A DNA stretch of 64,000 nt, from contig JAFSRY010000015.1 in assembly GCA_017445845.1 (NCBI GenBank), positions 1 to 64,000 on the forward strand, written 5' to 3'. The notes beneath the pieces are model-generated. The model saw only the letters and a list, made by a program, of their open reading frames with translations. It searched no databases and was not told the DNA's origin. The stretch's first letter is position 1. Every line of letters begins with the position of its first letter. This DNA comes from Prevotella sp. Lineage in GTDB: Bacteria; Bacteroidota; Bacteroidia; Bacteroidales; Bacteroidaceae. The position numbers and the translations under genes are program-made. Shown here piece by piece: positions 62,114 to 64,000 of this stretch.

Positions 62114-63148
62114 ATGGAAATCATCATCGGACTTCTCATCATCGCCGTGGGTGCCTTCTGCCAGTCGAGCAGCTATGTGCCCATCAATAAGGTCAAGGAG
62201 TGGTCGTGGGAGAGCTACTGGATTGTCCAGGGAGTCTTCGCATGGCTGTTGCTGCCGTTCCTCGGCGCACTGCTGGCCGTGCCGCAAGACGAGTCGCTCT
62301 TCGGGCTCTTCTCGCAGGCATCCTCCTTCCATCTTCTGATGACCATCCTCTTCGGCATACTATGGGGGGTGGGCGGACTAACCTTCGGACTCTCCATGCG
62401 CTACCTCGGCGTAGCCCTCGGACAGTCCATTGCCTTGGGCACATGCGCCGCTTTGGGAACCATCATGGGACCGGTGCTGCTCAACATCTTCTTCCCTGAA
62501 CTCAATGCCCTTCAGTCACTGACCTTCGCAGTGCTCCTCGGAGTGGCCGTCACACTGGTCGGCATCGCCATCATCGGTGTGGCAGGCTCGATGAAAGCGG
62601 CATCACTCTCAGAAGAAGAAAAAAAGGCTGCCGTAAAGGACTTCAACTTCCCCAAAGGCATCACCATTGCACTGCTCGCAGGTTTCATGAGCGGATGCTT
62701 CAATGTGGGACTGGAATTTGGAAAGGATATCAACTTCGGTGAGCTCACCGACCCGATGTTCCGCACCCTGCCAGCCACGCTCCTGATCACCTTCGGAGGT
62801 TTCCTCACCAACGCCGTCTACTGTTTCTACCAGAACCAGAAGAACCACACTTGGAGTGACTACCGCAAGACAAAAGTCTGGGCCAACAACCTTTTCTTCT
62901 GCCTGCTGGCAGGTTTCCTTTGGTACTCACAGTTTTTCGGACTGTCAGTGGGAAAAGGCTTCCTCACCTCGTCGCCTACGCTGACGACATTGGCCTTCTG
63001 CATCCTCATGGCACTCAACGTGGTGTTCAGCAACCTTTGGGGCATCATCCTGAAAGAATGGAAGGGCTGTTCGAAAAAGACCATTGCCGTGCTCATTGCC
63101 GGCATCGTGGTCCTCATCTTCTCTTCGTTCCTTCCCCAGTTGCTCTGA
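62114..63148 (+). CDS. rhaT: L-rhamnose/proton symporter
   Basis: From ATG 62114 the 344-residue protein has ten hydrophobic helices. It has SSYVPINKVKEWSWESYW near the start, shown in part, and GLSMRYLGVALGQSIALG, both characteristic of RhaT in the drug/metabolite transporter superfamily. It imports rhamnose with protons. The operon ends in the terminator at 63177-63208. No rhamnulose-1-phosphate aldolase, lactaldehyde gene or RhaR is seen in this window. Confidence 0.93.
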   Translation: MEIIIGLLIIAVGAFCQSSSYVPINKVKEWSWESYWIVQGVFAWLLLPFLGALLAVPQDESLFGLFSQASSFHLLMTILFGILWGVGGLTFGLSMRYLGVALGQSIALGTCAALGTIMGPVLLNIFFPELNALQSLTFAVLLGVAVTLVGIAIIGVAGSMKAASLSEEEKKAAVKDFNFPKGITIALLAGFMSGCFNVGLEFGKDINFGELTDPMFRTLPATLLITFGGFLTNAVYCFYQNQKNHTWSDYRKTKVWANNLFFCLLAGFLWYSQFFGLSVGKGFLTSSPTLTTLAFCILMALNVVFSNLWGIILKEWKGCSKKTIAVLIAGIVVLIFSSFLPQLL

Positions 63149-63176
63149 CAACTATTGCTTTACAATTCAAAAAAAC

Positions 63177-63208
63177 GAGTCCCCTTCCACAAAAGAGGAC
63201 TCTTTTTT
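63177..63208 (+). terminator. Terminator of the rhamnose operon
   Basis: GAGTCC (63177-63182) pairs with GGACTC (63197-63202) and is followed by TTTTTTAT. Confidence 0.8.
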
Positions 63209-63259
63209 ATATTTTTTTCGCCAAACATCATCTATAATTACGAGTGTTTTGCCTTTTCA

Positions 63260-63290
63260 TTTGGCTTTTCGAGAAAACAATGTATCTTTG
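63260..63290 (+). promoter_or_regulatory. Consensus promoter in front of the truncated OmpA gene
   Basis: TTTG (63260-63263), 19 bases, TATCTTTG (63283-63290). It lies only 13 bases before the first codon of the remaining open frame. Confidence 0.7.
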
Positions 63291-63302
63291 CATCGGTTTT
63301 AG

Positions 63303-63746
63303 TATGTTGCTCCCACTCCTGCACCAGCTCCCGCAGCTGTCGAGAAGAAGCCCGAACCCAAGCCTCAGCCTGCCGTCGTAGCTCCTGCACCGCAGACCAA
63401 GAAAGAAGAAGTGAAGGCTCCCGAGAAGATCGAGCGCAACGTATTCTTCGTCATCAACAAGTCGGATGTCAACGACAAAGAGCAGAGCAAACTTGCCGAG
63501 GTCGTTGCCTTTGCAAAGGCTAACCCCAGCGCCAAGTTCACCGTTACCGGTTATGCCGACAAGGGAACCGGAACGGCTGCCGTCAACAAGCGCATTGCCG
63601 AACAACGTGCACAGAGCGTGAAGACTAAGCTCGTCTATAGCGGTATCGAGGCTACACGCATCAGCACTTCCTCGAAGGGAGATACCGTACAGCCCTTCGC
63701 CAACAACGATGACAACCGTGTCGTAATCATCATCGGCGAGGAATAA
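63303..63746 (+). pseudogene. OmpA-domain protein gene lacking its N-terminal barrel
   Basis: The frame opens after a TAG at 63300-63302 with no ATG; the first possible start is a GTG at 63411. It encodes a Pro/Ala/Lys linker (VAPTPAPAPAAVEKK, then QTKKEEVKAPEK) and a full OmpA domain (VTGYADKGTGTAAVN, GDTVQPFANNDDNR). The linker and domain resemble the end of the protein at 51551-52648. The signal peptide and barrel are missing while the promoter remains, so a deletion, or an assembly join, placed them side by side. Unless GTG is used, the gene is dead. Confidence 0.75.
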
Positions 63747-63860
63747 TTGATTGTTGATTTTTGATTATTGAATCTTGACTTGTCGGCTAAGCCGATGACG
63801 AACTCTCAATACTCTATTGCAAAAGGCAACAAGTCAACATTCAAAAATCAACATTCAACA
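63747..63860. repeat. Long imperfect inverted repeat after the OmpA fragment
   Basis: GATTGTTGATTTTTGAT (63749-63765) and TTGACTTG (63775-63782) are complementary to CAAGTCAA (63830-63837) and AAAAATCAACATTCAACA (63843-63860). TCGGCTAAGCCGA sits inside as a short hairpin. Confidence 0.55.
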
Positions 63861-63871
63861 TGCCCCAAAGG

Positions 63872-63918
63872 CTCCCCTCCAGCACCCTCGGAAAATGAGG
63901 TAGCTGGAGGGGAGTTTG
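63872..63918 (+). terminator. Terminator hairpin at the end of the window
   Basis: CTCCCCTCCAGC (63872-63883) pairs with GCTGGAGGGGAG (63903-63914), followed by TTTGCG. The rest of 63919-64000 is A/G-rich and shows no gene. Confidence 0.65.
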
Positions 63919-64000
63919 CGTAAGGAAAAAAAAGGAAAGAAAGGTCGACCAAAGGAAGAAAAGGAAGAAAAGATAAAAAAATCGTTAACTTTTCGGCCAT

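Noticed and set aside
1..64000. tRNA or rRNA genes
   Set aside because: I scanned intergenic regions by eye and saw no cloverleaf or rRNA sequence; a covariance-model search would be decisive.

Overview
The window is bacterial chromosome from a member of the Bacteroidales, most likely Prevotella or a close relative. The evidence is a fused MurF-alanine racemase, a SusC/SusD/SusE-type glycan uptake locus, fused NagB-PIG-L deaminase, NhaD, secreted proteins with a YNLQGQ...NGKK C-terminal tail, and promoters of the Bacteroidetes type (TTTG, 19-21 bases, TAnnTTTG) in front of most transcription units. I see no rRNA, tRNA, CRISPR array, prophage or complete insertion sequence. The assignment to genus is inference from gene content.

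Layout. 1-165 is the end of an outer membrane beta-barrel gene, followed by about 850 bases of decayed, repeat-bearing DNA. 1031-4348 (minus) is a membrane-stress-like operon: coiled-coil/HTH regulator, DUF975, NfeD, DUF805 and an SPFH protein. 4511-7304 (minus) has an M48 lipoprotein protease, a macro-like protein and a Nudix/winged-helix regulator with a pair of operator-like dyads. 7552-14032 (plus) holds a secreted PI-PLC, a stand-alone NrdJ-type tail domain, folB, a cell-wall amidase, an MCE/MlaD protein, dnaA and a flavin reductase. 14073-24652 is mixed housekeeping: murF-alr, GH97, lipoproteins, a porin-like OMP, GDPD, SemiSWEET, MGMT-like, DUF4298, DUF4419, GNAT and a TIGR04076-type protein. 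24732-29207 (minus) is etfB-etfA-acyl-CoA dehydrogenase, interrupted by a GxxExxY gene and a small membrane protein. 29754-33123 (minus) is a duplicated pair: a secreted InlB-repeat-like protein plus a 52-58 residue peptide, twice. 33391-41897 has DUF4105, a four-gene amino-sugar operon (NagB-PIG-L, kinase, CBM9-like, NlpC/P60-like), gdhA, rlpA and an RDD protein. 41936-54899 is a starch/maltodextrin locus: sugar transporter and LacI regulator on the minus strand, then susC, susD, susE/F-like, an OmpA-like gene and a GH13 amylase on the plus strand. 55291-59249 (minus) is nhaD plus an MG2-like secreted protein. 59460-63148 (plus) is rhamnulokinase, rhamnose isomerase and the rhamnose symporter. 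The window closes with a 5'-truncated OmpA-domain gene that still has a promoter.

How parts work together. The LacI regulator probably controls both susC and the GH13 gene: each has a TGCAAACG-type palindrome at exactly the same distance from its -7 element, and both promoters lack a -33 element, which suggests activation. The etf genes pass electrons from the acyl-CoA dehydrogenase. The rhamnose genes cover uptake, isomerisation and phosphorylation only; no aldolase or regulator is inside the window.

The most unusual structure is a set of intergenic tandem arrays, in four unrelated sequence families at three loci, all with a repeat unit of exactly 22 bases. The duplicated secreted-protein/small-peptide pairs are the best candidate for an uncharacterised protein system.
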